NCBI GenBank assembly: GCA_036346355.1
Contig: CM070576.1
Location: forward strand, 13,375,558-13,439,557
Reading direction: 5' to 3'
Source: Rhipidocladum racemiflorum
Lineage: Eukaryota; Streptophyta; Magnoliopsida; Poales; Poaceae
DNA length: 64,000 bases
Part shown: positions 21,690-33,465 of the stretch, piece after piece
How positions within the stretch are numbered: position 1 is the first letter of the stretch
How the letters are laid out: each line of letters starts with the position of its first letter
Notes under the pieces: generated by a model
What the model was told of the DNA's origin: nothing
The model's database searches: none
Seen by the model: only the letters and a program-made list of their open reading frames with translations
Made by a program: the position numbers and the translations under genes

Positions 21690-23127
21690 AATCGCGCCAC
21701 CGTGGCGTGATCGATCGCACCACCGTGGCGCGATTATAAATCGTGGCAATAAAATGGGAGGGCATTTTTGCAAAAAAATTAAATCGATATATATTTTTAT
21801 AATATATGAATAAAAAATAATTATTTCTAAAAAAATTCCTTCTATTTTTCCTTCTTTCTCGTGCTGCCTTCTTTCCTTTCTTCTATTTTTTTTCTACTCG
21901 TGCTGCTTCTGGCTGCTCTGGCTTTTGTGCTGCCCACCGCGTCGACGTTGCTCTCGCGCCACGATGGCGTGACGCCACCCTCTCGCGCCCCGCTGGCCCA
22001 GCGCGACGCCTTCCCACGCCATATATGCGGCCCAGCGCGACGCCTTCCCACGCCATATATGCGGCCCGCGCCACGTCGTTGCTGCTGTTTCGCGCCACCT
22101 GGGCGCGAGGGCAGGTATCGCTCCACCGTTGCGCGACCACAAGATTTCGCGCCAGGGTGGCGCGACGCCAGCCATTTCATGCCTACGTGTCGCGATAGTC
22201 CCTATTTCGGGCCACCGTGTCACGAGAAGCGGTCATTTTTGCAAAATAAATAAAGTCTCGTATATTATTGTAATACACGAATAAAAAATGTTTATTTATA
22301 AAAAAATTCCAATAACTACACTCTTGATTAGTTTAATCTGCCCTAGCTTTTTTGAAGCTACGGTAGCCTTATTAATTTGAAGTTAGCATCCTTGCTGACA
22401 TGATATTATGCTAAAGAAAAGTGAATCAAAATATCTGGAGTGCATGACAGCACAGCCCCCAACGTCCATGAATTTGGAGGAATAAGTTTGGAGTTTCCTA
22501 TTGCCTGCTGCCTAGAAATAGCTATTACCAGGTGGTTCTCCGCCGGTTACCTCTTTCAAATTCAAAATTGATATTTGAATTTGGCAAGTTCAACCGGCCG
22601 GTTTAAAACCGGTTACCGGCAGGAACTACCAATTAAGAAACTCTACCAAAACAGTTTTTGGAACCTTGGTCACGACTTGCTATGATGCGTAGAATATTGC
22701 TAATTAGAATATCGACTGGGATCACCTGCGATTAGCGTGACTTGCAATATGCATGTTTGGAGTTATACGTACAAATATTAATTAATTGAAATCAAGCAAA
22801 TTTTGAACTTTGGCTTGGTAATCATGACCTAAAACTTTACTATCGGAATATGTACAAATTTAGAAGAAAAATGATAAAAAGAAAAAAAAATTAAGATGTC
22901 GTTTTTTATTTTTAAAGTTTGTATATATTGATGAGTTTTGTTCGGAATCCATATATACCGTGGAGGAAAAAGTTTGGTCCATTCAAAGTAATATAACGTG
23001 ATGGACCTTTATGGTTTTTATGAAAGTACAGTTAGGATTCTTAAATATTTCGAACATAACAAAAATAAAGATATAGCCGGTGCATCCCATGGGTTGATGT
23101 TTTAAGATGGAACACTATCCAAAATCT

Positions 23128-23645
23128 CACCTAAGGATGAAAACAAATCAAATACGAACATATAATAACTCTACCATATTTGTTTTCATGTTTTTTTTTT
23201 TCTTCTCGAAAGCAGATACGATAATCCGGATATGAATGTGAATACGAATAACAACGAATACAGATACAGAGCGAATACGAATCGAAACGAATATGGTGAC
23301 GAATATTTATTGGAACATGACAGCCTCTTGGATTGTACATAACAAATCAACGAAAACACATAACTAGTTGATTTGATCAAAATATTATTGAAATTTGAAC
23401 AATATAAGAATTTGTAATCACTTAGACAATATAGTTAGATACCATATCTTAATAAAAATTATGTAGCACTTAGGTCATCACATACATAGAATTAGTTCAT
23501 CATAGATGTAGATTAAAACACAGAATTAGTAGAGGAGTGGAGCAAGGGGGACAACGAACAAGGGCGGCGCCTACGGGCTGAGGGCACGGCGCAGGCGCAG
23601 AGCATGGAGGGGTGGCGGTCAAGAGGCGCAGCGCTGGCAAGACGA
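23128..23645. mobile_element. hAT-like remnant with GAATACGAAT words (block C)
   Basis: Counterpart of the insert at 17985-18455: it starts TAAGGATGAAAAC and carries the same degenerate GGATATGAATGTGAATACGA words. It is absent at the matching point of block A. Confidence 0.4.
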
Positions 23646-24460
23646 GATTGTATTAGGTTCACTAAGCTCCATCTTGAAAGGCAAATGAACAATGATGATT
23701 GAAAAAAAATCCATTGCAGTAAGCCTCTTAGTGCTTGTGCAACAGTGAGCGCGCGGCGATGGCAGAAATGGAGCGGAGCAGCGGCGTGTGGGCGATGGAA
23801 GCGAGGGCTGAGCCAAGAGCGAATCCGTGGCTGTGTATGGGCCGAACCAACGTGATGCGGTTCGATGGAAGCTACAGGACACAAACGGCAAAACAAACGG
23901 CTGGCCGTCCGCACGGAATGGCCCGGGCCACACAAGCGACAAAACATGGACAGAAAACGAGAGCACTGTCGTGATGAGGAAGCGAGAGCCCTCCAGAGCG
24001 CCGGATTTCCTTCCGCTATTAGAATAGGTATTATTTAATACAAACATAGAATTTTATTATTATTTAACCACCCTCTAACTTGTTTTAAAAAATAAAACAT
24101 TTTCGCCACACTACCGATGATTGCGTGGCTAAAAAGATCATTTTTTTTTTCCAAAAATAAGTTTTGACTTGTGACGTGGTAAAATTTATTTACCGTGCTA
24201 ATAAAAGTGGCTTGACAAGCAGGTTTTATTTTTATCTTAATAAATTGACATACCTCTACACTTACAAGAAAATGCACCTAGTTTTTGAAAGGAAAAAAAA
24301 TTCAAGACACAAGCACTTTTTTTAGGATTCACAAATACTTTATCAAAATGACAAGGAGGATATTATATTCAAGATCTCCGGTTTACATGATTAATGATGT
24401 AGAATTTCATTCATAAGATGGCTAGAAGGAATAAGCTGGGGAATCGGGACATCTCACCAA

Positions 24461-25550
24461 TATCATATCACTCCTATTACGCCGGGAAGATTTGCCGGCC
24501 TCTCAGGCTGGCCACGTCACCCCTGACCAGATTTGCAAAAAAACCCTCCACTTTCCCTAAATTACGGTTTGGTCCCTGTAAATTACAAAGAGGCCCTTTG
24601 CGAATTTTTGTGAGTATAAAAAAACTTTTTTGGATTGTATTTAGGTCCCTAGTTTGCTGCTTTGCATCAAAGACACCCTGTTAGATACATATCGCGGGTT
24701 AGCCCTTTACTAATTTTTTAGGATAGCGAACGGGTCCAAAAAATAACAATCAGGTCCCTGTTTCTTACGTCTAGGTCCTTTCTCCGTTTTTCCCGAAAAA
24801 AATGTATTCGTGGTCCGTTTTTCCCTAGGAACCCGAAAAAAAATTTTGCTGTCCATTTTTCCTTAAAAAAAAAAGACAAATTCGTTTTTCGTTCGTCCTT
24901 TCTCCGTTTTTTCCGAGAAAAATATTTTCATGATCCGTTTTTTCTTCGCCCCCCGAGAAAAATGTTTTGGTGGTCCGTTTTTCTCCGGTGCCCGGAAAAA
25001 ATGTTTTCATGGTCCATTTTTCCTAAAAAAAAGGAAAATTCGTTTTTCATTCGTCCTTTCTCCGTTTTTGTCAGGAAAAGTGTTTTCGTGGTTCGTTTTT
25101 TTGTCAAAAAAAAGGCTTTCCTTCTTCGTTTTTCCAGGACAAAATGTTTTCGTGGTCCGGTTTTTTTCGGAGCCTAGAAAAAATGCTTTCGTGGTTCATT
25201 TTCCGTAAAAAAAAATGCAAATTTGTTTTCCGTTCGGAACGCGCCGTTTTTCGTGGTATGTTTTTTCTCCGGTGCCTAGAAAAAATATATCTATTACGCC
25301 GGAGGGGATTGCCGGTTCCTGGGGCATGCCACGCCACCCCCCTGATTTTGCTTGTAGGCCCTTCCGCTTTCTCTAATTACGGATTGATCCTTTTGCAAAT
25401 AAGCCTTTCCACTTTCTCTAAATTACGAATTAGTCCCTATAAATTACAAAAAAGATCTTTTGTGACTTTTTGTGAGAATAAAAAATAAAAAAACTTTTTC
25501 AAACAAAATAAATTTTAAACGGTGCGGCGTTAGACGCACATTTTGCCTAG
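24461..25550 (+). mobile_element. Probable non-autonomous Helitron
   Basis: The 3' end shows a short hairpin (GTGCG at 25522-25526, CGCAC at 25535-25539), then eleven bases ending CTAG at 25550, followed by T. This is the CTRR-T end with a nearby hairpin that marks Helitrons. The 5' end lies at an A/T boundary near 24460/24461, and the paralogous site in block B (about 19000) is uninterrupted with no target duplication, as expected. The 5' end does not show a clean TC start directly at that boundary (TC is two bases in). The interior has a direct repeat (24471-24640 against 25291-25500) around a tandem array. No Rep/helicase protein. Confidence 0.6.
24775..25265. repeat. Tandem array of TCCGTTTTT-type units inside the Helitron
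   Basis: About a dozen imperfect units of roughly 40 bp (CGTTTTTCCCGAAAAAAATG, TTCGTGGTCCGTTTTTC and variants) are arranged in a higher-order repeat of about 125 bp marked by CGTCCTTTCTCCG (24772, 24894, 25051). The long frames on both strands here are products of the repeat and are not called. Confidence 0.75.
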
Positions 25551-25805
25551 TATATGACATAAAATTCAACTAGGAGGGGGAGAGGAAGATTTCATTTCAT
25601 TTGTAACTATTAAGAAAGGCTTGAATGCCTTCATATAATCTTAATGCTCACCTAAAAGTTATACTGCACGAATATTCCTAGAGCACTATTGGGCCTCGAT
25701 AAGCTTAATCTGCGATGTGACTTAAAAGGACATTGTAGTCTTCGGTATCAACTTTATTAAGAATGGATGATATATACCTAGTTAGCTTACTATGCTCACT
25801 GGATC

Positions 25806-27294
25806 TGTTGGAAATATTCCCTCATGGCCAATCATAGAGATGATCGATATATGTTTATGTTTTGATGTTTCTTTAATAAATAGCATGTTATAGATCAACA
25901 AGTATATGACTTGATCACAAGACTCTGTAACAAGTTTGTGGTATTATTATAAATTGTGTGCCATTTTAATTGATTGGAACATCAATTGCTCATTTAGATA
26001 CATAAGCATATGGTTGTGTGATGATCATATTTTGCATATCATAGGTATGTGATATAAACATAATTATATGGACAACATATTGGTGAACATGTTATTGGAT
26101 AGACCCATTATGAAAGACTGCATTAAGAATTATATGCATGTTATTGGTTGGTTTCATATAGTGTTTATGATTGATCATGAGACCTACATGGATCTCAACA
26201 TGAGGATTGTATTATTTGATGTTACTAATCATTGTCTGTTATAGGATAATTATATTAGTTACACCTAGGAATGTGTTCACACATGTAGAGAGATGTGTAT
26301 GGTCAAGATGGAATTTTATCCTCCTCATTATATGAGGACAAAAAGATAGATTAAGATCACTTGAAGAAGATAGACTAAAGAATGTGTGTGGCCATACCCA
26401 AGCAAATTGAGATGTCAGCCGCTTAACTTATTTAGTCTAGCTTTGGAGATTCAAGAAACAATGGATTAAACAGTACAAGGATGACACATATCTCGCCTTG
26501 GGTTCAATTTTGATATCTGAAAGTGGCAAAAGGATTGAACATATGTTTGTTGATGGCTTATCAAATAAATGATATCCTTGTGGTCAAGGAAGTCATAATG
26601 TTTTGCTAGGGACCACTCATGACTTATACATCGAATGGTGATTTGATACATTGCCAACATCACAATGGGCCTATGGGATCACACAAAAGAATGGGAACCT
26701 GCTAGTTTGTTAATAAGTTTCGTATATTATTCTTCGGATAATCAATATATGTGAATTAATAAAGATAGAATAAGTCCTTGATTGATTTGGATTATCTGAA
26801 TTCGTAACAGTAAGCCTATATGATTTGGATTAATGTAATGCCAATTAATCGAATAAGGATTTGAATTGATAAAGGTTATCTCGAATCCTATTCGATTACG
26901 AAATAGAATGTTTAAGGCTTATCTTATTCTAACTCCTCTATTATAAATAAAGACGTATTGGGGTTGCATGAATAACTGAAGAAGAGAGACTAATTCCGAC
27001 GAGAACCTTGAGGGCCATGCTATGGGGGTTCTAGCATACCAGAGCCCAAAGTCTTCTTCCCGTTCGTGTGGATACTCGTGGGATGAGGCTATTATTGCCT
27101 CGACATGCAACATGATTTGATACGCTCTTCTTCTGCTATTGAGAAGTCACACCTGTGAGTCAAGTGGTAACGCTATAAGATCCTAATATGTAATTTTAGA
27201 TTAGATGCAACAAGTTTTCTAGTTTCGGATAGATGAAATTTTTTAAAAATTGCTTCCTCCTTTCTGCCCTTAATTCTTAACAAGAACACCAACA
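25806..27294 (+). mobile_element. Copia-type LTR
   Basis: It starts TGTTGGAAATATTCCCTCAT and ends AACAAGAACACCAACA (TGTTGG/CCAACA inverted ends), the form of a large class of grass copia LTRs. A TATAAATA lies at 26942-26949 with a leader after it. The 5-bp flanks differ (GGATC against TGCTT) and no primer site follows. It is therefore either a solo LTR whose duplication is lost or one end of a deleted element. Non-coding. Confidence 0.65.
26942..26949 (+). promoter_or_regulatory. Probable LTR TATA box
   Basis: TATAAATA about 350 bp before the LTR end, followed by a GC-richer leader; the usual position of an LTR promoter. Confidence 0.5.
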
Positions 27295-27378
27295 TGCTTT
27301 GCGGCTATAGGCCCACATTGTTAACAATTAGTAACAATCATGTTCGAAATGTAATTTTGTGGCAAAGACATACTTTTA

Positions 27379-27496
27379 GGACTTGTTTGGGAAGCCCAAA
27401 ATGTCGGCCATCCAAGTGGATGGATTAGGATTTTAGTTTACTATCTCGATCCATCCACGTGGGTGAGCCGAGATTCTGATCTTTCTAAATAAGGCC
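27379..27496. mobile_element. Very short Tourist-type MITE
   Basis: Left end GGACTTGTTTGGGAAG and right end read inward GGCCTTATTTAGAAAG, flanked by TTA on both sides (27376-27378 and 27497-27499). The terminus and 3-bp duplication are those of PIF/Harbinger-derived Tourist elements. It is only 118 bp. Confidence 0.75.
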
Positions 27497-27499
27497 TTA

Positions 27500-28173
27500 G
27501 ATGGCACCAACCCACAAGGTAGTAAGTGAGAATATATAAACGACCTATAAATTTTGTACATGCATATATTAGTTCCACTCTAATAAAATTTCCATACATG
27601 ATAGGATGCAGGCGTTGTCATCGACCTTATAGTTAAGATTACTTCATTTGTTGCTTTCGTTTATTCATTTGCCAAATGGCTGTTGAAATTATAGTACCAA
27701 TATATGTATTATGGGACTCATATCAAATAGCCATTAATTACTACATGATGTAAAGAATTATGTTGACGCCCTCCAACAAACGGGGTATTACCCTGACCAA
27801 TTTTTTTCTTAACCCTTCCTTTCTTCCTTTGAACGCCACACAAGCAAACGGGAGATTGCACTGATCTTGTAATTAAGCCAGCATCATTTGTTGCTTTAGT
27901 TCATTCATATGCAAAATAGCTATTAAATTTATATAAAATGGTTTCATACCCCTGGGAGTACATACTCCCACTCTCAATATACCACTTAAATAATGTTCTT
28001 ATACCTCTTTATCCTTTTGAGTATACTCTAATACTGATTGTGAGATACTCTAATAAAGGGTATACTAGATGTGGAAGTACATACACCCAGAGTATGAAAA
28101 AGGCTTCCTTAAATTTATACTGCCAATATATGTATTTGGGAGAGTCATATCTAACAGCAATTAATTGCTATAG
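27500..28173. other. 5' flank of gene copy 1
   Basis: AT-rich DNA. 27775-27870 is similar to 46490-46560 in front of gene copy 2, so the paralogy of the two genes extends at least 300 bp upstream of the first recognised exon. The last bases before the exon end in TAG. Confidence 0.5.
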
Positions 28174-31100
28174 GATATAAGGGATTTTGATGATGCCGTC
28201 AAAAAACTGCTTGATCTTTTGCGTGATAGCGATGGTAAAGGCAAAACTAAAGCATTCTTCTTTGGTGGCCGGTACGGTCTTGGGGCATCTGCTGTTCTTA
28301 GAGCTATAGCCGAACTCCTAAAATCCACAACAAGTGATTCTAGCACAAGAAATCATTTTAGCAAAATTATCCACGCAGACTGCTCTCTGTGGAAAAGCAG
28401 AAGGGCGATGCAGAGGGAAATTGCAGAGGAGCTAAGCCTTCATCATTTAATGCCCACATTTGATAAGCAGGATGAGGAAGATGATTTCAGAGGGATTGAT
28501 GACAGCTCTAGATCAGAGATAGCAAGCATCGGAAGTGTGATACATGAATCTTTATTAAACGAAAGATTTCTGTTGATTTTTCATTACGGAGGAGAGGAAG
28601 AGTTTGATCTGGCTGAGTGTGGAGTTCCTGGAGTCGGATATTTTGCTAAAGGTAATGTGTTATGGACCAATAACGGAAGATTTGAGCTCTCAAAGAGAGA
28701 ACAAAAGCTGAAGTCCAGTTCAATTCTGATACAGATGTATATCGATGCCCCTAATAGCACATATTTCAATCAACAAGTGCTTGGTTTATTGCACAAAGAA
28801 GCAGTTGAAGTGATTGCGTACACCGGCATGGATGACATCGACCCAGCAATAGCTGTGAATTGTTTCTTGTACTCACTGTTCCTGACAGAACAACTACATG
28901 GAAAATCTATCAACGTTGATTATGGCTGGGCTACTCATGCTTGCAACTATTGGATATGTGATGGAATTCTCCAAGGGGACAGAGCTTGGGAGGTTGGCAA
29001 TGCATTGTATGGAGTGATACGACGGTTGGGGTATTCTTCACCTGAAATAGAATATTTGGCAGACTATTTGAATCGGCGAATAAAACCCTATGAAGGCTGG
29101 AATTCAATCACCTCAAACAATCCAGGAGCACAGAATATCTCAGCTGTTCCTATTAGTGCATCATCCTATTTCCTTACATTTGGGGGAGATGGTCAGCTAG
29201 AACTACGGAATGATTTGTTTCAAGCGGCCAAAGAACCTCCGTGTCTTTGAAACTCTACAAGTGCAGCTTTGATTTTTCATCACCTCCTTTCCTCTGCTGC
29301 CACAACCTAAGATTCCTTTGGCTCGACCATTGCAGAAACACAGGGAAGGAGCAAGGAGAAGGGCCATGTTTCCCAAACCTGTTGGTGCTTGATTTACGTT
29401 CCACAGATTATATCTTATCGCCCCAGATGATAGAACTGATGACCAATCTCAGAGAGCTAAATACGAAGGGAATATCATGGAGGACTAAAATTCTTGCATG
29501 GAGAAAGCTACAGAACCTTCAAAAGCTCAAATGGCAGAATCTTGAAGTGATCACAATGATTGGTCTTTCGTAGATATGAACAATCTAGAGCTCCTTGACC
29601 TTTCCGGCAACACTGGCATGGAATCTTTGCCAGCAGTGTCATCAGCAAGAAGCCTGAAAATGCTTGTTCTTGATGGTTGTTCCGGCTTGGAGCATGTTGC
29701 ACTTGAAAGAGCTCCATTGCTCGAGACTTTTAGCTTTGATGGTTATGGCCCAGCAGAGAACTGGACGCATCCCATAAAACTGCCAGAAAAGGAATTGCGT
29801 CCAAAGCCTCGTGAAGATCCCGTCAAAGCCAAGGTCACAAAGATCTCCCTAGAGGGTTGTACTCGACTGCGTAGTATATTCCTGCGTGCGTTGCCCATTT
29901 TGAAGGAGTTGAACCTCTCTGGTACGGCCATAAAAAAACTTGACCTCAATGCAATGGAAGTACCACGGCTCGAGAAGCTATTCCTACTTGGCTGTGAGAA
30001 ACTCCGGAGCCTACTCTGGGATGGACGGAGTCCTAGATTGGAAGTGCTGCATGTAGACACTCGGAGGGAAGGCAAGAGCAATGGTCTGTTGTGGAGAACA
30101 GAGAGATTTGTTGACACCGAGAAGACAACTATTACTTTTACAGATGGAAGATTCATTTGGTCCGTCATGAGGGCAGCTTCCAACTTAGATAAGGTGTGCA
30201 TCCATGTGTCTTCTATGTTACATAGCCAAGTTAGCATCACCAAAAGTATTGAGGTGATTGGCCCCAGCCAAGTGGACATGCTCCCAACAGGACCCTCGTC
30301 GCCGTACAAGGATATTGGCCTTGCGGAGGATGTTGCATGCTCTACCTTGATGTGGGATTGCCAACAGCTTCAGGCTTTGGACGTGCATGTCGAGATTGGT
30401 GAAGGAAGCCACAATTTACAGAGTATGCAGGGCAATGAAAATTTTACAAACTTCCTTGAAGATAAAGTTCAATCATTGCATGTGCATGACAGTTCCTCAA
30501 TCGCGGCTATCACTCCAAGTCCAGTATTTTGTTATGGCCTCGAATGGTGTCATGTTGAGAGGTGCCCCAAGCTGCACACTCTCTTTACATGTGACAAAGG
30601 AAGAGGATATTTTTATTTTCATGCCTTGAAGACATTTTCAGCGTGTGATCTCCCGATGGCCCATTGCATTTGGAGCAAAGGAATTGCCAGTCAAATGTGT
30701 GCTTCCTGCTAGTGTCCCAAATAGCTTTTCAGTACATGAAACATAACATTACGCCCAAGAAATTCCGTATGTTAATAACTTAGCTATGGCCATGCAAGAG
30801 ACCACCACTACTGCTAGAGCTAATAGCTTATAGCTATTATAGATGACCACTATACAATATCTTTACTGTTTATTCATTTCTTTTTCATCGTATGTTTGGA
30901 ATATACTTCTATTTACATCAAATTATAAAAAATGATTATTTTCAATTAAAATAGGTTAGTATACAAGATTCACTTGACTATTCAGTCTTGGATATGTATA
31001 GGTTTTAATGATATATTGGATTGTATTTCTCTTGTTTGTTTTATTTGTGATTTGTTATATTAACAGTTGATTATTTGGTTCATATACTTAATAGAAACTG

Positions 31101-31932
31101 TGCTTTGTCTATGATTTTCTTTTGGGATTATGAGATAATAATGTTCAATATCTTAGTTTTAGATTGTCCTGTTTCTGTTTTGCTAGCGTTTTTTAGTTTA
31201 AAGAATTTAGACAACGCTAAAAACTAATTATTATTTTTTTGAAAAAAAATCACTATGTAGTAAAGCTTCCGCAATATCTACTATTCCCTTTTTTTGTTTT
31301 GCCAAATCCCTCCATGATGCTGTCATAATCATGATTTACATCCTTGGTTCCTCTCACAGCTTTGAAGGCCTACAACATCTATACCTACACAATTGCCCCA
31401 GGCTGGTGTTCGTCCTCTGCATTTCCTTCAGCTTGCCAAGCTTGGAGACCCTCCAGATCGCGTACTGCAGTAATCTCAAACATGTTTTCCCATTGGATGA
31501 CAAGCACCCTAACGAAATAGCAGCTGGTGTCACATTCGAGAAACTGAAGCACATCAAGCTACAACATCTCCACAAGCTGGAGCAGATATGCGAGGCTAGA
31601 TTGACCTCGCCGGTGTTGGAGAAGATCAGCCTGAGGGACTGCTGGGGCCTGAGACGCCTGCCGGCCGTCGCACGTCGAGATCCTAAGCCGATCGTGGACT
31701 GTGAGAAAGATTGGTGGGACAAGCTCGAGTGGGACGGCACAGAGGCCAACCATCATCCATCGCTCTTTGAAACACGCCACTCTGCTTACTACAAGAAGAC
31801 CATCCCGAGGGGCTCTCTTCTAAGGTTTGTTCTTCGTGGGGTTTCTTATATACATATAGATAGGTTGAGCAAGTGCCATTAATTTGCTATCTAAGTAATA
31901 TTTTTTATTTTCCTTCTTCATTTCCTAGGTAA
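28174..31932 (+). pseudogene. NLR-like gene copy 1: degenerate NB-ARC plus LRR, frameshifted
   Basis: Family role: NLR proteins are intracellular immune receptors; here function is doubtful. Proposed exons are 28174-30696, 31360-31824 and 31929-31932 (stop TAA at 31930). Intron 30697-31359 starts GTGTGC and ends CTCTCACAG; intron 31825-31928 starts GTTTGT and ends TTCCTAG. Domains: P-loop region GRYGLGASAVLRA (28270-28310), which lacks the Walker lysine; kinase-2 position LLIFHYGGEEE instead of hhhhDD; RNBS-B-like VLWTNNGR; ARC2-like CFLYSLFLTEQL to ACNYWICDGIL; then many LRRs (for example LELLDLSGNTGMESLP, LKELNLSGTAIKKLDL). The first exon opens directly after TAG with no upstream ATG, so an N-terminal exon is missing or distant. 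Frameshifts occur near 29230-29247 and near 29550 (a 4-bp deletion relative to copy 2). Resembles the grass relatives of the At4g19050-like NLR group (inference from motif style). Confidence 0.8.
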
Positions 31933-32109
31933 TTTGTCGTGCTGCTCTTGCCTTGCTGTTCTGCAATGGAAGGGAGGTCGGCTTACAGTTTAATGCTGTT
32001 ACGAGTTGTCTCATAGCTTTTCCCATTGCCTGTGTGTTTGCAAGTGTGTTTGTGTTCTACGGTGTGGCTTGCGTGCAAGTTATGTTGCGACATGCAGTCT
32101 TGCACAATG

Positions 32110-32115
32110 AATAAA
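32110..32115 (+). terminator. Possible polyadenylation signal, gene copy 1
   Basis: AATAAA about 180 bp after the stop codon. The matching AATAAA is kept in copy 2 (55389-55394). Conservation between paralogues and position in the 3' flank support it. Confidence 0.45.
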
Positions 32116-32414
32116 TGGTGTGTTTGCTTTTCACCAAGTTACCAGATTTGGGTATTGCTTGAATCGGTGTGTCAAGCACTGGTGTGCTAGCTTTCTCCAG
32201 CTTGGTGTGTATTCCCAATCTAGCTGGTTTGTGCTGATTTGTCTATTTGGAATAAGGTGGTGTGCACAAACCTAATGGTATATGTGATTGATGAACCATA
32301 AATTCAGCTTGTTGTTGGTTGATGAAAACAGCATATGTTACGTTGTTACGTGTTTTTCAATCTGGTGCTATTTTCATGTGCTAATATGTCAAACTAGCTT
32401 ATCTTTTTTCCTAC

Positions 32415-32562
32415 CGAGTTTCTCTAGTAATTATCAGAAGATGGAACTATTTTGATACTTTGAAACAGAGTAGTTCTTAGAGATAAATCGAGTTTCTCTA
32501 GTAATTATCAGAAGATGGAACTGTTTTAATACTTAGAAACAGAGTAGTTCTTAGAGATAAAT
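32415..32562. repeat. 74-bp tandem duplication in the 3' flank of gene copy 1
   Basis: Units 32415-32488 and 32489-32562 both begin CGAGTTTCTCTAGTAATTAT and differ by a few bases. Gene copy 2 has only one unit (about 55725-55800), so the duplication arose after the genes were duplicated, or was lost in copy 2. Confidence 0.85.
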
Positions 32563-32699
32563 GGATTTCGATTTCCTGCTGCCGCAACATTACCACTGTA
32601 TGCTAAATCTATATGAGCTGTGCTCATGGGTCGTAGATAGTGTTCATGAAACGCTAATACATAGGGGGATGTGAAGAGTGCCGGTTCGGGAAGGTTGCA

Positions 32700-33460
32700 C
32701 TAATTCAGTAAGAAACATTTTCCGTAAACTGAGGTTGTGCTGCCCCATAAATCCACTGGAAACCATCATTTTTGTTTTTAAGGTGGAATTTAACAAAGAA
32801 TACTACCCACATCAAAAGTATCCCGTTGAACCTCCCAAGGAAACCAATGCCAAATGAAATCAAAGATGTTTTAACCATCTTGTGGAGATGTTTTTTTTCA
32901 TGGTCTCTTGAATATCAAGGAAATCTAAATGTTTTTCCTTAAGTTTATCCATCCTTCCCAAACCTACGTTCACATTGAGTTGAAGAGGGTATAGCGGCAA
33001 AACACTCCAAATGTTATCTACGACAGGACAATATTCTCATAAAAGAAATAGCGTAGAAGCACCTCTCAAGAAATAGTTGCATACGTACACTTAGCCGCAT
33101 TTTAACTACACTATATAATTACTTCCCCATTACAAGCGTTTTCAAGCTAACATGCGTATAGTTCTTTTAATCTGATTCAGAAATATAAAAGCTTGAATGG
33201 AAATTAATTATATTTATTAATTTTCCCAATTTTCCCACTAAATATTTAATTTTTCTTCACTTGTTGCCATTTAGAGTAACCGTTCTGGCTGTACCACTCT
33301 CAATTATTTTAAGAATATTTTCATAGGCGCTTAAAGAGAGAACATAACCAAATCATTAAGTATTCGTGTAAGAGTCGTGTACTCTAAAGCAAGCACATCT
33401 TTGTAGGTGTTTAGATTGGTGTACTATCTATTTTAGAGGTAGTTACATGCATAAGCACCT
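32700..33460. other. Intergenic DNA, no gene seen
   Basis: The similarity between the 3' flanks of the two NLR copies stops near 32695 (against 55935). The remainder is AT-rich and carries no domain or terminal repeat that I recognise. Confidence 0.5.
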
Positions 33461-33465
33461 GTTAA

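Larger units (their letters stand above)
20329..22309. mobile_element. Mutator-like element with long terminal inverted repeats
   Basis: A 10-bp direct repeat CAATAACTAC (20319-20328 and 22310-22319) flanks a 1981-bp unit. Its ends, GAATTTTTTTATAAGTAAAC and the inverse of TTTATTTATAAAAAAATTC, continue as imperfect inverted repeats for about 180 bp on each side (20329-20510 and 22125-22309), sharing CCGCTTCTCG, TCGCGACACG and CGCGCCACCCTGGCGCGAAA. A 9-11-bp duplication with long TIRs is the hallmark of Mutator-like elements. No MURA-type transposase is visible, so it is non-autonomous. Inside are two separate tandem duplications (about 20690-20860 against 20861-21010; 21130-21300 against 21320-21490) and a strong hairpin. 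Short frames at 21842-22253 overlap on both strands and are not called. Confidence 0.85.
22310..25805. repeat. Duplicated block, copy C
   Basis: 22310-22620 matches 19390-19430 plus 19949-20250 (block B) and 40870-40935 (block D). 22540-23085 matches 3595-4140 (block A). 23088-23740 matches 17935-18590. 24053-24460 plus 25551-25760 matches 18597-19270. This is the block copy just 5' of gene copy 1, separated from it by one LTR and a MITE. Open frames at 23513-24047 lie on both strands with no recognisable domain. Confidence 0.7.

Noticed and set aside
24825..25488. Long Phe/Lys-rich frames on both strands
   Set aside because: They arise from the TCCGTTTTT tandem repeat of the probable Helitron.
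25801..27299. 5-bp target duplication around the copia-type LTR
   Set aside because: GGATC and TGCTT do not match, so no duplication is claimed although the TG/CA ends are good.
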